Below the pieces are notes generated by a model. The model was not told the DNA's origin. It made no database searches and was given only the letters and a program-made list of their open reading frames with translations. Position numbers and translations under genes: made by a program. 64,000 nt of DNA, taken from contig NZ_JACHXN010000006.1 of NCBI RefSeq assembly GCF_014192095.1, forward strand, positions 186,001 to 250,000, read 5' to 3'. The stretch comes from Phyllobacterium trifolii. Lineage in GTDB: Bacteria > Pseudomonadota > Alphaproteobacteria > Rhizobiales > Rhizobiaceae. Shown here one piece after another: positions 43,076-55,271 of this stretch; position 1 is the stretch's first letter; each line of letters opens with the position of its first letter.

Positions 43076-44941
43076 TCAAATTTTGTCGTCGCTGCGCCAC
43101 AGCCAAATCGTAACCGAGCCGGAGCGGCCGCGTATTTGCGTTTCGAGCGGCCCGCTCAGAACGCCAGTCTTGTACGGTTCGCTGTCCGGGCCCGCGATGT
43201 GCAGGATATCGGTCGTAAGCGCGAGTTCCGCGTGGTTTTTCTTGGCCACTTCCATGAGCCGGCTGGCGACGTTGACCGTATCCCCGGTCGCGGTGATCTG
43301 CTGGCGATCGCCGCCGCCGAGCCGCGAAGCAACCACTGTGCCGAAATGTGCACCGAGTTTGAACCCGATGCGCGAAGCGGTCGAAGCGGGAAGCGAGGCG
43401 AGCCACAGTTTCGTTCTGTTCGACAGCCGTACGCAGCAGAGTGTGGCATTGGCCGCGTCTTGCGGGGTCGGTTCCGGCAGGCCGAAAAGGATCATCGCGC
43501 CGTCACCCATGAAGCTCGTAATGGTTCCGTTACAGGCCGCGACTTCCTCATCGACGAGCTTGTAAAACCCGTTCAATAATTCGCGCGTGGCGTTAGGTCC
43601 AAGAACCTCGCTGAGGCCGGTAAATCCGGAAAGGTCGATGAAAACCACGGCGGCGTCCTGGCGAACGGGCTCGGCCAGAAAATCGGGGTTTCTTGCCAGC
43701 CATTTTCCAAGTCCCGGCGCCTGCACGCTTTGCAGCATCGCGCTTTGCCTCGCAAAATGCTGCGCGCGGCGGCGATCGAGCAAAAGCTGGCTTGCTCCGA
43801 ATAGAAGGAGCGGGGGGACTGCGGCCGCAATAGGAATTGCGGCGCTGAGCCAGATGCCGTTTGCAAAAGCGACCATATTGATGACGAGCCATGCGCAGAC
43901 CACCGCGACTATTGCGGCAAGGCCAATAATACTGCGCCGCCACGCTAGCAGTCCCACGAGAATGAGCGGCAGGCCGACAGCAAAGCCTGCATCGATAAGC
44001 CGGATATGACGATCGCGGACCGTGGCATCGCCCGCTACAAGTTGAGCTATCGCCGTTGAAATGACCTCCACGCCGGGAAGTACCTGATCGAATGGTGTCG
44101 GGAAAACGTCGCCGCCGCCGGTTACCGTCGTTCCCAGCACGACAATCTTGCCGGTAACGTCCTTGGCCTCAAGCTGACCATCGAGCACGGCAGCGGCGCT
44201 GATCGTTTTTATCGTACCCCTCGGCCCATAGAAGGTCAGAGGAAACGATTGGCCGATATCGGTGCGAATGTGGCGTTCACCCAGTGCGATGCCGCCGGGC
44301 TCGAATACAGGGTCGACTCCGGCGGCAAGCGCAACGGCACGCAGTGGAAAAGAAGGCTGGACCTCCTCTCCCTTCTTGAACAGCATCGGGATAAATCGCG
44401 GCGTTCCGGATTGATCGGTTGCGACGTTCACAATGCCCACCGGCGAGATATCGGCAAATTCCTGCTGCGGCAGCAACAAGCTGACAGCATCCGGAATGCG
44501 ATCAAGTGCGTCGTCGTGCGCAGTCTCTGTCAATTGCTTGCCACTTGCGAAAACGGCCGCTCCCGCCAAAAGTGTCGTGGCTTTCCCGAGTGAAGCCGCG
44601 AGCTTCCGGTCGCCATCTTCCTGACCGCGATCCACCAGAAGCAAATCCAGCGCAATGACTTTTGGTTTGAGCTCGGCAATTGCGTCGATGAGAGCAGCGA
44701 GCGTCGAGCGGGGAACAGGATAACTCCCGACCAGCGTCACTGTCGGGTCGTCAATGGCTATAATTGTGACAGCATCCGGTGCCGGCTTTTTGCCACGGAT
44801 ATTGGTGCGCAGATCGGCGAAGGTTGCCTCGACGCGTTCCAGAAACCAGGTGTTTCCCCTGATGTGCATCAGGCCGAGCCCTGCGCCCCATATGCCCGCA
44901 AGGATCAGTGCGACCAGTATCTGCCGTGCACGACTGGACAT
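43076..44941 (-). CDS. CHASE2-domain class III adenylate/guanylate cyclase
   Basis: 621 residues. An N-terminal TM helix (ILVALILAGIWGAGLGLM) precedes a periplasmic CHASE2 domain (about 35-320: AVTIIAIDDPTVTLVGSYPV, AELKPKVIALDLLLVDRGQE, VTGKIVVLGTTVTGGGDVFP, LPGVEVISTAIAQLVAG). Three TM helices follow, then a class III cyclase domain from about 430: AAVVFIDLSGFTGLSEVLG (first metal Asp), ITSFMGDGAMILFGLPEP (second metal Asp) and QITATGDTVNVASRLMEVAK. It would make cAMP in response to a periplasmic signal. Six bp after the FecR-domain gene, so the two form one unit. Its product could act on the cNMP-domain antiporter at 30202. Confidence 0.92.
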   Translation of the reverse strand: MSSRARQILVALILAGIWGAGLGLMHIRGNTWFLERVEATFADLRTNIRGKKPAPDAVTIIAIDDPTVTLVGSYPVPRSTLAALIDAIAELKPKVIALDLLLVDRGQEDGDRKLAASLGKATTLLAGAAVFASGKQLTETAHDDALDRIPDAVSLLLPQQEFADISPVGIVNVATDQSGTPRFIPMLFKKGEEVQPSFPLRAVALAAGVDPVFEPGGIALGERHIRTDIGQSFPLTFYGPRGTIKTISAAAVLDGQLEAKDVTGKIVVLGTTVTGGGDVFPTPFDQVLPGVEVISTAIAQLVAGDATVRDRHIRLIDAGFAVGLPLILVGLLAWRRSIIGLAAIVAVVCAWLVINMVAFANGIWLSAAIPIAAAVPPLLLFGASQLLLDRRRAQHFARQSAMLQSVQAPGLGKWLARNPDFLAEPVRQDAAVVFIDLSGFTGLSEVLGPNATRELLNGFYKLVDEEVAACNGTITSFMGDGAMILFGLPEPTPQDAANATLCCVRLSNRTKLWLASLPASTASRIGFKLGAHFGTVVASRLGGGDRQQITATGDTVNVASRLMEVAKKNHAELALTTDILHIAGPDSEPYKTGVLSGPLETQIRGRSGSVTIWLWRSDDKI

Positions 44942-44947
44942 GGGTGA

Positions 44948-45478
44948 TTATTGACCGAGACGCGCCATCAATGCGTTGACGCGCGGTTGGGGCCACCGCT
45001 TCACAACAAGGGCGCTGCTGCTTCCGTCGACATCAACGCCTTCACCGGGTCCGAGCACTACAGCCGCGGGCGCGGCTTGCCGCCGGACGCTGACCGCGCC
45101 CCGGACAACGAAAACTGCCGTCTTGCCCGCGCTGACATCGACAGCCCATTTCGTGCCCCGAACTGCTGCGATGGCCTGCGGCGTGTCGACCACGAACCCG
45201 GATGGTGATTTCGGGGCATCGAGCAATATCGCCTTGCTACGGGCGCGAACCGCATCGACGATGCCGTCACGGCTGCGGTCCAACAACGTATACCGTGCGC
45301 CGCGCTCAGCGGTAATAGTGAGGCCGCCACGGCATTTCAATATCTGCCTTCCGGTCCCGCCGACCTGCGTCAGCGCGCATCCAGAATTGGTGGATTGTGC
45401 CGAGGCAATTTCTGTGCCGACCATAAAAACAAAGCCAATGGCCACCGCTGCGCGAAAAATTCCCGCCATTGAGTCCAT
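44948..45478 (-). CDS. Secreted FecR-domain protein
   Basis: 176 residues with a signal peptide (GIFRAAVAIGFVFMVGTEIA). The FecR fold is seen in LKCRGGLTITAERGARYTLL, SGFVVDTPQAIAAVRGTKWA, VDVSAGKTAVFVVRGAVSVR and VVLGPGEGVDVDG. A Cys pair (SGCALTQ and LKCRGG) may form a disulfide. It lies directly upstream of a CHASE2 cyclase; this pairing is common and suggests that the FecR protein modulates or presents a ligand to the CHASE2 sensor in the periplasm (inferred). Alternative start at the second Met (45469). Confidence 0.87.
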   Translation of the reverse strand: MDSMAGIFRAAVAIGFVFMVGTEIASAQSTNSGCALTQVGGTGRQILKCRGGLTITAERGARYTLLDRSRDGIVDAVRARSKAILLDAPKSPSGFVVDTPQAIAAVRGTKWAVDVSAGKTAVFVVRGAVSVRRQAAPAAVVLGPGEGVDVDGSSSALVVKRWPQPRVNALMARLGQ

Positions 45479-45601
45479 GGAGATTGCCCCTGTTCACCGG
45501 CACCAGAATAGGCGCGGTTTCACCTGCAATATAGAACCTCCGGAGGGCATTTCAAAGCGCTGATAAGGTTTTCTCTTCGGTATCGGCTTCACTAAATCGG
45601 G

Positions 45602-46540
45602 TTAATTCTCCGTTGCCGGGTATAGCCGGTCGATTGCCGGAAGGCATTGCGCGCCTTTACGGCTGAGGAAATCCTGGAATGCGCGCATGGCCGGTGACAT
45701 GGTCCGGTCGGTGCGTACGACGGAAAACCACTGGCGGCGGATTGGCATGCCGATCACGTCGAGCATCACCAGCCTGCCCACATCGAGTTCCAGTGCGATC
45801 GTGTGTGCGGAAATAAAGGCGATGCCGAGCCCGGCCATCACCGCCTGCTTGATCGTCTCGTTTGACGACATTTCCGTGCCGAGATCATCAAGCCGGCCCG
45901 GCAGTTCGCTCAGGAAAATCTCCAGCGATATCCGCGTGCCCGAACCGGGCTCGCGGATAAGGAAATGCTCCTGTGCGATGCGTTCCTTGGTGATATCGCG
46001 GCATTTGGCGAGCGGATGGTCGGGAGCGGCGATCATCACCAACGGATGATCCCCGAAAACCGCCGAACGCAGGGGAACGTCCTTTGGCGGTCGGCCCATC
46101 AAGGCGAGATCGACCGCATGGCTTTTCAGCCCGGCAATCGTCTCGGCGCGGTTGCCGATGGCGAGCTTTATGGCGATATCCGGGTGTTCCTTGCGAAAAA
46201 TCGCCATCAGTTGCGGCGCGAAATACTTTGCCGTCGATACGACTCCCAGCGTCAGGCTGCCGATGCGCAATCCCTTTATCGCATCGATCTCGTCTTCGAG
46301 CAGGCGCAGCCGTTCATCGACCATTTGCGCAGCATCGAGAAAGGCCAGCCCGGCGGCGGTGGGCCGCAGGCCCTCATTTGTGCGATCGAAAAGGATGATG
46401 TTGGCGTCTTCTTCAAGAAGTTTGAGCTGGATCGTTACCGCCGGAGGCGTCAGGCCCAACGCATTGGCTGCGGCGGCGATCGTGCCGTGCTGCATAATCG
46501 CCTGAATCGCCCGCAGTTGTTTCAAATTCAAATTGCGCAT
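45602..46540 (-). CDS. cbbR: LysR-type regulator of the Calvin-cycle operon
   Basis: 312 residues. Winged HTH at the N-terminus (LNLKQLRAIQAIMQHGTIAA, ANALGLTPPAVTIQLKLLEE) followed by the LysR effector domain (GSLTLGVVSTAKYFAPQLMA, FLIREPGSGTRISLEIFLSE, NETIKQAVMAGLGIAFISAH). The divergent position next to cbbF, and the VSTAKYFAPQLMAIF motif typical of CbbR proteins, support the name. It would activate cbb transcription in response to metabolites such as RuBP or PEP. Transcribed away from the operon across a 116-bp AT-rich spacer. Confidence 0.93.
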   Translation of the reverse strand: MRNLNLKQLRAIQAIMQHGTIAAAANALGLTPPAVTIQLKLLEEDANIILFDRTNEGLRPTAAGLAFLDAAQMVDERLRLLEDEIDAIKGLRIGSLTLGVVSTAKYFAPQLMAIFRKEHPDIAIKLAIGNRAETIAGLKSHAVDLALMGRPPKDVPLRSAVFGDHPLVMIAAPDHPLAKCRDITKERIAQEHFLIREPGSGTRISLEIFLSELPGRLDDLGTEMSSNETIKQAVMAGLGIAFISAHTIALELDVGRLVMLDVIGMPIRRQWFSVVRTDRTMSPAMRAFQDFLSRKGAQCLPAIDRLYPATEN

Positions 46541-46656
46541 CCTGCCAGTTAATAGAATTTATCGAATACGTAAATATAATAAATTTTACTAAGTGTGGTC
46601 TGCGTGGTTCCATGTCCAAAGTCCGATGCGGAGATAATCGGACAGGGAGGACTACC
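46541..46656. promoter_or_regulatory. cbbR-cbbF divergent promoter with CbbR-type site
   Basis: AT-rich spacer between cbbR and cbbF. TTA-N7-TTA at 46549-46561 fits the TNA-N7/8-TNA pattern recognised by CbbR, and further TNA triplets follow (TAAATATAATAAA, TTTTACTAAG, 46571-46592). GGGAGG at 46655 minus 10 is the cbbF ribosome-binding site. Confidence 0.55.
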
Positions 46657-47706
46657 ATGACCACGGCAACACTAGATGCCTTTCTTGGATCCTATGCGGA
46701 GAGCGGCGATACGCTGCGCGCTTCCGTCTCGCTGGTCGTGCGCCAGCTGTCCCTGACTGCGGTCAAGATCCGCAACACGATCAACCAGGGCGCTCTCGGC
46801 AAGGCCTTCGCCAGCAGCCAAGGCAGCAAGAATGCCGATGGCGATGCGCAGAAGGACCTCGATATCTTCGCCGACGACATGTTCCTCGAGGCCATGCGTC
46901 AAGCGCCTGTAGCACTTTATGGCTCCGAGGAACTCGCGCATCCAGCCTTGCTCGACACAAGCGCTCCATTGGCGCTGGCGATCGATCCGCTGGATGGCTC
47001 ATCCAACATCGACACCAATGTCTCGATAGGGACCATCTTCTCCATCCTCCCGGTGGCAGGCCAGCCGGACAGCGAGCCTGGCGCGTCTTTTTTCCAGAAA
47101 GGCGATCGCCAGCTCGCTGCCGGTTTCTTCATTTATGGGCCGCAACTTGCCTTGGTACTCACGCTTGGCAGCGGCACGCATGTGTTCGTGTTTTCGGCGC
47201 GGCTCGGGACCTTTGTTCAGGCCTATGCCAGTATCGTTATTCCTGACCGCGCCTATGAATTCGCCATCAATGCCGCCAATTACCGGCATTGGGACGAGGC
47301 GGTGCAGCTCTATGTCGATGACTGTCTCAAGGGTAGCGAAGGACCGCGCGAGCGTGATTTCAACATGCGCTGGATCGCGTCCCTGGTCGCGGAAACCTAC
47401 CGGATCCTCATGCGCAGCGGCGTGTTTCTTTATCCGGGGGACAGGCGCAAGGGCTATGGCGACGGCCGCATACGTCTCGTTTACGAGGCCAATCCCATTG
47501 CCTTTCTCATCGAGCAGGCGGGCGGCGCTGCGACCAACACGGCAAGCCGCATACTCGATCTGACACCGAAGACCATGCATCAGCGTGTGCCGTTCATCTT
47601 CGGTTCGGCAAGGGAAGTAGCCCGTATCAGCCGGTATCACACCGAGCCCAGCAACATCGGCGAACGCGCGCCGCTGTTCAGCAAGCGTGGCCTGTTCAGG
47701 GTTTGA
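46657..47706 (+). CDS. cbbF: Fructose-1,6-bisphosphatase class I
   Basis: 349 residues. Metal-binding and catalytic motifs: NADGDAQKDLDIFADDMFLE, LYGSEELAHP, LALAIDPLDGSSNIDTNVS (signature DPLDGSSN) and GIRLVYEANPIAFLIEQAGG-type C-terminus (RIRLVYEANPIAFLIEQ). In the Calvin cycle it regenerates fructose-6-phosphate and probably also acts on sedoheptulose-1,7-bisphosphate. The frame opens at 46612, but the ATG at 46657 with GGGAGG upstream is the start. First gene of the cbb operon; 15 bp before cbbP. Confidence 0.96.
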   Translation: MTTATLDAFLGSYAESGDTLRASVSLVVRQLSLTAVKIRNTINQGALGKAFASSQGSKNADGDAQKDLDIFADDMFLEAMRQAPVALYGSEELAHPALLDTSAPLALAIDPLDGSSNIDTNVSIGTIFSILPVAGQPDSEPGASFFQKGDRQLAAGFFIYGPQLALVLTLGSGTHVFVFSARLGTFVQAYASIVIPDRAYEFAINAANYRHWDEAVQLYVDDCLKGSEGPRERDFNMRWIASLVAETYRILMRSGVFLYPGDRRKGYGDGRIRLVYEANPIAFLIEQAGGAATNTASRILDLTPKTMHQRVPFIFGSAREVARISRYHTEPSNIGERAPLFSKRGLFRV

Positions 47707-47721
47707 GTGGAGGAAGAAATC

Positions 47722-48594
47722 ATGTCGGCAAAGCACCCCATCATATCGATCACCGGCTCGTCAGGCGCGGGAACGACCTCCGTGAAGCGCATCTTCGAGC
47801 AGATTTTCCGCCGCGAACATATCGAGGCCGCTTTCATCGAGGGCGACGCATTCCACCGGTATGACCGCAATGCCATGAAGGCAAAGGTTGCGGAGGAAGA
47901 GGCCAAGGGTAACCCCAATTTCACGCATTTCCACGTCGATGCCAACGAGTTGAACAAGCTCGATGAGGTTTTCGAGGAATACGGCCGCCGGGGTACGGGC
48001 CAAACGCGTACCTATATCCATGACGAAGAGGAAGCCGCGCAATACGACGCACCTGCAGGCACATTCACCGAATGGCGCGATTTTCCGCCGAGCACCTTGC
48101 TCTTCTATGAGGGCTTGCATGGCTGCGCTGTAGCGGAGGGCGTCAACCTTGCCCGTCACGCGGATCTGAAAATCGGCGTCGTTCCGGTGATCAATCTCGA
48201 ATGGATCCAGAAGATCCATCGTGATCGTTCGACCCGGGGCTATTCCACCGAAGCGGTCATGGATGTGATCCTGCGCCGCATGCCGGATTACGTGCGTTAC
48301 ATCACGCCGCAATTCACGCTGACCGACATCAATTTCCAGCGTGTACCGATTGTCGATACGTCGAACCCTTTCATTGCGCGGTGGATCCCGACACCGGACG
48401 AGTCGATGCTGGTGATCCGTTTTGCCCGGCCGCGAGGGATCGATTTCCCCTATCTGCTGTCGATGATCCACGATTCCTTCATGTCGCGGGCCAATTCGAT
48501 CGTCGTCCCCGGCAACAAGCTGGATCTCGCCATGCAACTTATCCTGACGCCGCTGATCATGCAGTTGATCGAACGCAAAAACCGCGCCTCGTGA
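47722..48594 (+). CDS. cbbP: Phosphoribulokinase
   Basis: 290 residues, the bacterial (proteobacterial) PRK type. P-loop [20 protein letters not shown], then [58 protein letters not shown] and [20 protein letters not shown]. It phosphorylates ribulose-5-phosphate to RuBP. ATG at 47722 has GGAGGAAGAA upstream; an earlier in-frame GTG at 47707 is directly at the cbbF stop. The Cys pair of plant PRK is absent, consistent with NADH/AMP rather than thioredoxin control. Confidence 0.97.
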   Translation: MSAKHPIISITGSSGAGTTSVKRIFEQIFRREHIEAAFIEGDAFHRYDRNAMKAKVAEEEAKGNPNFTHFHVDANELNKLDEVFEEYGRRGTGQTRTYIHDEEEAAQYDAPAGTFTEWRDFPPSTLLFYEGLHGCAVAEGVNLARHADLKIGVVPVINLEWIQKIHRDRSTRGYSTEAVMDVILRRMPDYVRYITPQFTLTDINFQRVPIVDTSNPFIARWIPTPDESMLVIRFARPRGIDFPYLLSMIHDSFMSRANSIVVPGNKLDLAMQLILTPLIMQLIERKNRAS

Positions 48595-48605
48595 AGGAGA
48601 TAGCG

Positions 48606-50618
48606 ATGAATACGCAAGCTTTGCTTCAAGAAATGCCGGAAACCGAAACCGTCTCGGAACGCGATATGGCAAACGCAATTCGGGCGCTGGTTATGGACAG
48701 CGTCCAGAAGGCCAACTCCGGGCACCCCGGCATGCCGATGGGCATGGCCGACGTCGCAACGGTTCTCTTCAACCGCTTCATCAAGCTCGATCCATTGCAT
48801 CCGCAGTGGCCGGACCGTGACAGGTTCGTTTTGTCGGCCGGGCACGGCTCGACGCTGCAATACGCGCTGCACTATCTAATCGGCTATCCCGACATGCCGA
48901 TCGAGGAACTGCAGCGTTTCCGCCAGCTTGGCGCCAAGACGGCCGGTCACCCGGAATATGGTCATGCGCAGGGCATTGAGATGACGACGGGCCCGCTCGG
49001 ACAAGGCATTGCGACCGCCGTCGGTATGGCGCTGGCCGAGCGTTTGCTTGTCCAGCGGTTCGGCGAGGATATCGTCGATCACCATACTTATGTGATCGCA
49101 GGAGATGGTTGCCTGCAGGAGGGCATAAGTCACGAAGCGATCGACCTTGCCGGTCATCTGAGACTGTCGAAGCTCATTGTCTTCTGGGACAACAACTCAA
49201 TCTCGATCGACGGGCCTACGTCTCTCTCGACATCCATGGATCAGTTGATGCGGTTCGAGGCGGCAGGTTTCGATGTTCAGGAGATCGACGGCCACGACTA
49301 CGAAGAAATCGCCGATGCCATTGCCCGCGCCAGGTCTTCTGACCGGCCGTCGCTGGTCTCGTGCCGCACCATCATCGGCAAGGGCGCGCCGAATTTGCAG
49401 GGAACCGAGAAGACCCACGGTGCTCCGCTCGGCGACAGCGAAATCGCGGCAGTGCGTCAGGCAATCGACTGGCCGCATCAGCCATTCGAGGTTCCCGAAG
49501 AAATCATCGAGACCTGGCGTGATGCGGCCCGTCGTGGAGCCGACGAGCGACGCGAATGGTGTGTACGAATGGCGGCATCACCGCATGGGGACGACCTCAG
49601 GCAAGCCGTTCTGAAGCAGTTGCCGGCGAGCCTGTTTGAAGAGCTTGGCGCATTCCGCCGCGAACATGTCGAAAAGGCAACCAAGGTCGCGACACGCAAG
49701 GCTTCGGAAATGGTGCTTGGCGTCATCAACAATGCAACCGATCTGACGATCGGCGGTTCGGCTGACCTGACCCACTCGAACCTGACCGTTACGCCGGGCA
49801 TGCGCGACGTTACACCGCAAAGTTTCTCCGGCCGCTATATCCATTACGGCATCCGCGAACATGGCATGGCGGCGGCGATGAACGGCCTTGCCCTGCATGG
49901 CGGCTTCATTCCCTATGGCGGCACGTTCCTGGCCTTCGCCGATTATGCGCGTGGTGCGATGCGTCTCTCGGCGCTGATGGGCCAGCAGGTCATCTACGTC
50001 ATGACCCATGACTCGATTGGTCTCGGCGAGGATGGTCCGACCCATCAGCCGATCGAACATCTGGCGATGCTGCGGGCAACACCCGGCATAAACGTGTTCC
50101 GTCCTGCTGACATCATCGAAACCGCCGAGTGCTGGGAGCTCGCACTGAAATATTCCGACCGGCCGAGCGTCATCGTCCTGTCACGCCAGAATCTCGCGAT
50201 GCTGCGTCACGCTCATGCGGAAGAAAACCGGTCCAGCCGCGGCGCCTATGTCCTGCGCGAAACAGCGGAACCGCGCGCAATTACGCTGATGGCGACTGGT
50301 TCGGAAGTCGAGATCGCCTGTACTGCCGCCGATATGCTGCGCGGACAGTACAAGATCCCGGCCGCCGTTGTCTCGATGCCGTCCTGGGAGTTGTTCGAAG
50401 CGCAAACCCCGGCCTATCGCCGCTCGGTTCTGGCTGCGGCGCCCCGCATCGGAATCGAGGCTGCCGCGCGCCTCGGCTGGGATCGCTGGATCGGTGAGAA
50501 GGGTGCCTTCATCGGCATGCAGGGCTTTGGCGCCAGCGCCCCGGCGCCGGATCTCTACCGTCACTTCAATATCACGCCTGAAAACATTGTCGCCACGGCG
50601 CGCAAGCTCATCAACTGA
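48606..50618 (+). CDS. cbbT: Transketolase
   Basis: 670 residues. Thiamine-diphosphate binding [20 protein letters not shown] with [12 protein letters not shown], the N-terminal [58 protein letters not shown] and the pyrimidine-domain [20 protein letters not shown]. It carries out the C2 transfers of RuBP regeneration. The longer frame to 48381 runs over cbbP; the true ATG at 48606 has GAAGGAGATA upstream. 11 bp from cbbP, 19 bp to cbbA. Confidence 0.97.
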   Translation: MNTQALLQEMPETETVSERDMANAIRALVMDSVQKANSGHPGMPMGMADVATVLFNRFIKLDPLHPQWPDRDRFVLSAGHGSTLQYALHYLIGYPDMPIEELQRFRQLGAKTAGHPEYGHAQGIEMTTGPLGQGIATAVGMALAERLLVQRFGEDIVDHHTYVIAGDGCLQEGISHEAIDLAGHLRLSKLIVFWDNNSISIDGPTSLSTSMDQLMRFEAAGFDVQEIDGHDYEEIADAIARARSSDRPSLVSCRTIIGKGAPNLQGTEKTHGAPLGDSEIAAVRQAIDWPHQPFEVPEEIIETWRDAARRGADERREWCVRMAASPHGDDLRQAVLKQLPASLFEELGAFRREHVEKATKVATRKASEMVLGVINNATDLTIGGSADLTHSNLTVTPGMRDVTPQSFSGRYIHYGIREHGMAAAMNGLALHGGFIPYGGTFLAFADYARGAMRLSALMGQQVIYVMTHDSIGLGEDGPTHQPIEHLAMLRATPGINVFRPADIIETAECWELALKYSDRPSVIVLSRQNLAMLRHAHAEENRSSRGAYVLRETAEPRAITLMATGSEVEIACTAADMLRGQYKIPAAVVSMPSWELFEAQTPAYRRSVLAAAPRIGIEAAARLGWDRWIGEKGAFIGMQGFGASAPAPDLYRHFNITPENIVATARKLIN

Positions 50619-50637
50619 ACTGAAAGGAGTATTGATC

Positions 50638-51717
50638 ATGGCCCGGATTACCTTGCGACAATTGCTCGATCATGCTGCCGAGTATGGTTACGGCGTGCCC
50701 GCGTTCAACATCAACAATATGGAGCAGGGACTTGCCGTGATGGAAGCTGCGGCAGCCTGCGATGCGCCGGTTATTCTGCAGGCGTCGCGCGGTGCACGCT
50801 CCTATGCCAAGGATTTGATGCTGGCGCGGATGATCGATGCGTTGGCGGATATCTATCCATCCATTCCGATCTGCATGCATCAGGATCACGGCAATGACGA
50901 GGCGACTTGCCTGACCGCGGTCCGGCATGGATTTACTTCGGTCATGATGGACGGCTCGCTTGAGGCGGATGCGGCAACGCCAGCCTCATACGAATACAAT
51001 GTCGAGATCACGAAGCGGGTCACCACCATCGCCCATTGGGTCGGCGTTTCGGTCGAAGGTGAGCTCGGCGTGCTTGGTTCGCTCGAAAGCGGTGAAGCCG
51101 AGGCTGAAGACGGTCATGGTGCGAGCGGCGTGCTCAGTCATGACCAGCTCTTGACCGATCCGGATCAGGCAGTGGATTTCGTGCTGCGCACCAAGGTCGA
51201 TGCGCTGGCCATCGCCTGCGGCACGTCGCACGGCGCCTACAAGTTCACCCGCGCACCCGATGGCGACATCCTGGCGATGGGAGTCATCGAGGAAATCCAC
51301 CGCAAGCTGCCGAACACGCATCTCGTGATGCATGGCTCGTCGTCGGTGCCACAGCCCCTGCAGGACATCATCAACCGCTTCGGCGGCGAGATGCCGCAAA
51401 CCTATGGGGTCCCGGTCGAGGAGATCGAGCGCGGTATCCGCCACGGTGTACGCAAGGTCAATATTGACACGGACTGCCGCATGGCCATGAGCGGTCAGTT
51501 TCGCCGGATCGCGACGGAAAACCCCGCGGAGTTCGATCCACGCAAATTCCTCAAACCGGCCATGGATGCCATGCGCGATCTTTGCCGTGACCGCTTCGAG
51601 CGGTTCGGCACGGCGGGCAACGCATCGCGGATCAAGGTCATCGGGCTCGATGAAATGGCCAAACGCTATGCCGCCGGCAAACTCGATCCGCAAATCGCTG
51701 CAGCCAAGGCTGCTTGA
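50638..51717 (+). CDS. cbbA: Fructose-bisphosphate aldolase class II (Calvin-cycle subtype)
   Basis: 359 residues. Zn and substrate motifs: [40 protein letters not shown] (Zn His and Asp), [47 protein letters not shown] (Zn His) and [13 protein letters not shown]. It condenses DHAP with GAP or erythrose-4-phosphate. GAAAGGAG lies 10 bases before the ATG. Fourth gene of the cbb operon. Confidence 0.97.
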   Translation: MARITLRQLLDHAAEYGYGVPAFNINNMEQGLAVMEAAAACDAPVILQASRGARSYAKDLMLARMIDALADIYPSIPICMHQDHGNDEATCLTAVRHGFTSVMMDGSLEADAATPASYEYNVEITKRVTTIAHWVGVSVEGELGVLGSLESGEAEAEDGHGASGVLSHDQLLTDPDQAVDFVLRTKVDALAIACGTSHGAYKFTRAPDGDILAMGVIEEIHRKLPNTHLVMHGSSSVPQPLQDIINRFGGEMPQTYGVPVEEIERGIRHGVRKVNIDTDCRMAMSGQFRRIATENPAEFDPRKFLKPAMDAMRDLCRDRFERFGTAGNASRIKVIGLDEMAKRYAAGKLDPQIAAAKAA

Positions 51718-53208
<1,491 letters not shown>

Positions 53209-53218
53209 GAGAAACGAC

Positions 53219-53638
53219 ATGCGTATCACTCAAGGGGCATTCTCGTTCCTGCCTGATCTGACCGATGAGCAGATCGCCAAGCAGGTGCAATATTGCATCG
53301 ACAACGGCTGGGCTGTCAGTCTCGAATTCACCGATGACCCGCACCCGCGCAACACCTACTGGGACATGTGGGGACATCCGATGTTCGACAACCCGGATGC
53401 GGCCGCCCTGATGATGGAGCTGAAGGAATGCCGCAAGGTCTATGGCGATTATTACATTCGCCTTGTCGCCTTCGACAACACCCATGGCTGGGAATCGGTC
53501 AAGCTGTCATTCCTCGTCAACCGCCCGCCGGAAGAGCCAGGCTTCCACCTTGCCCGCCAGGAAGGCGAGGGCCGCGTCGTTCGTTACACGACGAGGTCCT
53601 ATGCAACGGACAAGCCAGCGGGGCAGCGCTATGGCTGA
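53219..53638 (+). CDS. cbbS: RuBisCO small subunit, red-type
   Basis: 139 residues: [60 protein letters not shown] and the red-type C-terminal extension with [20 protein letters not shown]. The extension forms the beta-hairpin barrel that holds the red-type hexadecamer together. 10 bp after cbbL with AGGAGAAACG before the ATG; its stop overlaps the cbbX start by 8 bp. Confidence 0.97.
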   Translation: MRITQGAFSFLPDLTDEQIAKQVQYCIDNGWAVSLEFTDDPHPRNTYWDMWGHPMFDNPDAAALMMELKECRKVYGDYYIRLVAFDNTHGWESVKLSFLVNRPPEEPGFHLARQEGEGRVVRYTTRSYATDKPAGQRYG

Positions 53639-54569
53639 TGCCAGCATCACGCAACTCGAGGGGTCTCCTGTGGAGGTACCGTCTGCCATCGATCTGCGCG
53701 CCGAATATGTCGAATCCGGCGTCAAGGAGGTGCTGGACGAACTCGACCGCGACTTGATCGGCCTTAAGCCGGTCAAGCAGCGGATCAAGGAGACTGCAGC
53801 ATTGCTGCTGGTCGAGCGGGCACGCCGGCGCATGGGCCTCGCGCATGAAACGCCGACATTGCACATGAGTTTCAGCGGCAATCCCGGCACCGGCAAGACC
53901 ACGGTTGCAATGCGCATGGCGGACCTGTTGCATCGCCTCGGCTATATCCGCAAGGGCCATCTCGTCTCTGTCACACGAGACGATCTGGTCGGACAATATA
54001 TCGGGCATACTGCCCCGAAGACCAAGGAGATCCTGAAGAAAGCCATGGGCGGCGTATTGTTCATTGACGAGGCCTATTATCTGCACCGGCAGGAGAACGA
54101 ACGCGACTACGGACAGGAAGCGATCGAGATATTGTTGCAGGTGATGGAAAACCAGCGTGATGATCTCGTGGTGATTCTTGCGGGCTATGCTGATCGCATG
54201 GACAAATTCTTCGAGAGCAATCCGGGCTTCCGTTCGCGCATCGCCCATCACATCGATTTTCCGGACTACAGCTCCGACGAGTTGCTGAGCATTTCCGAAA
54301 CGATGCTGTCGAAGCAGAATTATACATTCGATGCGGAAGGCCGCGCTATCATGGCCGACTATATCGAACGGCGCCGCCAGCAGCCGCACTTTGCCAATGC
54401 CCGCTCCATTCGCAATGCGCTGGACAGGGCGAGACTGCGCCACGCCAACCGGCTGTTCGAGGCATCCAACGGGCCGACAGATGCGGCGGCGCTATCAACG
54501 ATTACTGCGGACGATATCAGGGTCAGCCGTGTGTTTTCCGCATCGTCAGGAGAGGAGAAAACGCCATGA
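53631..54569 (+). CDS. cbbX: Red-type RuBisCO activase CbbX (AAA+)
   Basis: 312 residues. Walker [21 protein letters not shown], pore loop near [17 protein letters not shown], Walker [21 protein letters not shown], sensor and arginine-finger region [20 protein letters not shown]-like ([31 protein letters not shown]). It removes inhibitory sugar phosphates by threading the CbbL C-terminus, and is activated by RuBP. The frame is open from 53442, but the ATG at 53631 gives the family N-terminus and overlaps cbbS by 8 bp. Confidence 0.97.
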   Translation: MADASITQLEGSPVEVPSAIDLRAEYVESGVKEVLDELDRDLIGLKPVKQRIKETAALLLVERARRRMGLAHETPTLHMSFSGNPGTGKTTVAMRMADLLHRLGYIRKGHLVSVTRDDLVGQYIGHTAPKTKEILKKAMGGVLFIDEAYYLHRQENERDYGQEAIEILLQVMENQRDDLVVILAGYADRMDKFFESNPGFRSRIAHHIDFPDYSSDELLSISETMLSKQNYTFDAEGRAIMADYIERRRQQPHFANARSIRNALDRARLRHANRLFEASNGPTDAAALSTITADDIRVSRVFSASSGEEKTP

Positions 54570-55255
54570 ACAGGAACGTACTCATTGCGCCGTCCGTGCT
54601 TTCGGCAGATTTTTCCCGGCTCGGCCAGGAAGTCGAAGACGTCATGGCGGCGGGTGCCGACTGGGTGCATCTCGACGTGATGGATGGGCATTTCGTTCCC
54701 AACATCACGTTCGGGCCGCAGATCATCAAATCCATCCGCAACCGGACGTCGGCGATATTCGATTGTCATCTTATGATCGCCCCGACGGATGCCTATCTTG
54801 GCGCCTTTGCCGAGGCGGGCTGCGATTTCATCACGGTGCATGCGGAAGCCGGCCCGCATCTTGATCGTTCGCTGCAGGCCATTCGCAGTCTCGGCAAGAA
54901 GGCGGGTGTGTCGCTCAACCCTTCGACGCCGGAAAGCGTCATCGAATATGTGCTGGACCGGCTCGATCTGGTGCTCTTGATGACAGTCAATCCGGGTTTC
55001 GGCGGACAGGCGTTCATCCCCTCGGTTGTCGACAAGGTGCGGCGCGTGAAGGCGATGATCGGCAACCGCCCGATTCATATCGAAATCGACGGCGGCGTGA
55101 CGCCCGAAACGGCACCGCTCGTTGCAGCGGCAGGGGCAAATGTGCTCGTTGCGGGATCTGCTGTTTTCAAGGGAAACGGCAAGGCGGCCTATGCTGACAA
55201 TATCGCTGCAATCCGTCATGCTGCCGACCATGCGAGGCACCGGGCGGCAGCTTGA
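54566..55255 (+). CDS. cbbE: Ribulose-phosphate 3-epimerase
   Basis: 229 residues, TIM-barrel. [40 protein letters not shown] (catalytic Asp and metal His), [49 protein letters not shown] and [20 protein letters not shown]. Interconverts ribulose- and xylulose-5-phosphate. The ATG overlaps the cbbX stop (ATGA). 16 bp before a thioredoxin-like gene at the end of the operon. Confidence 0.96.
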   Translation: MNRNVLIAPSVLSADFSRLGQEVEDVMAAGADWVHLDVMDGHFVPNITFGPQIIKSIRNRTSAIFDCHLMIAPTDAYLGAFAEAGCDFITVHAEAGPHLDRSLQAIRSLGKKAGVSLNPSTPESVIEYVLDRLDLVLLMTVNPGFGGQAFIPSVVDKVRRVKAMIGNRPIHIEIDGGVTPETAPLVAAAGANVLVAGSAVFKGNGKAAYADNIAAIRHAADHARHRAAA

Positions 55256-55271
55256 GCGGAGGAGAAAGACA

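Noticed and set aside
46549-46592. AT-rich stretch upstream of cbbF as a replication or partition site
   Set aside because: No iterons, DnaA boxes or rep/par genes; it is better explained as a CbbR-controlled promoter.
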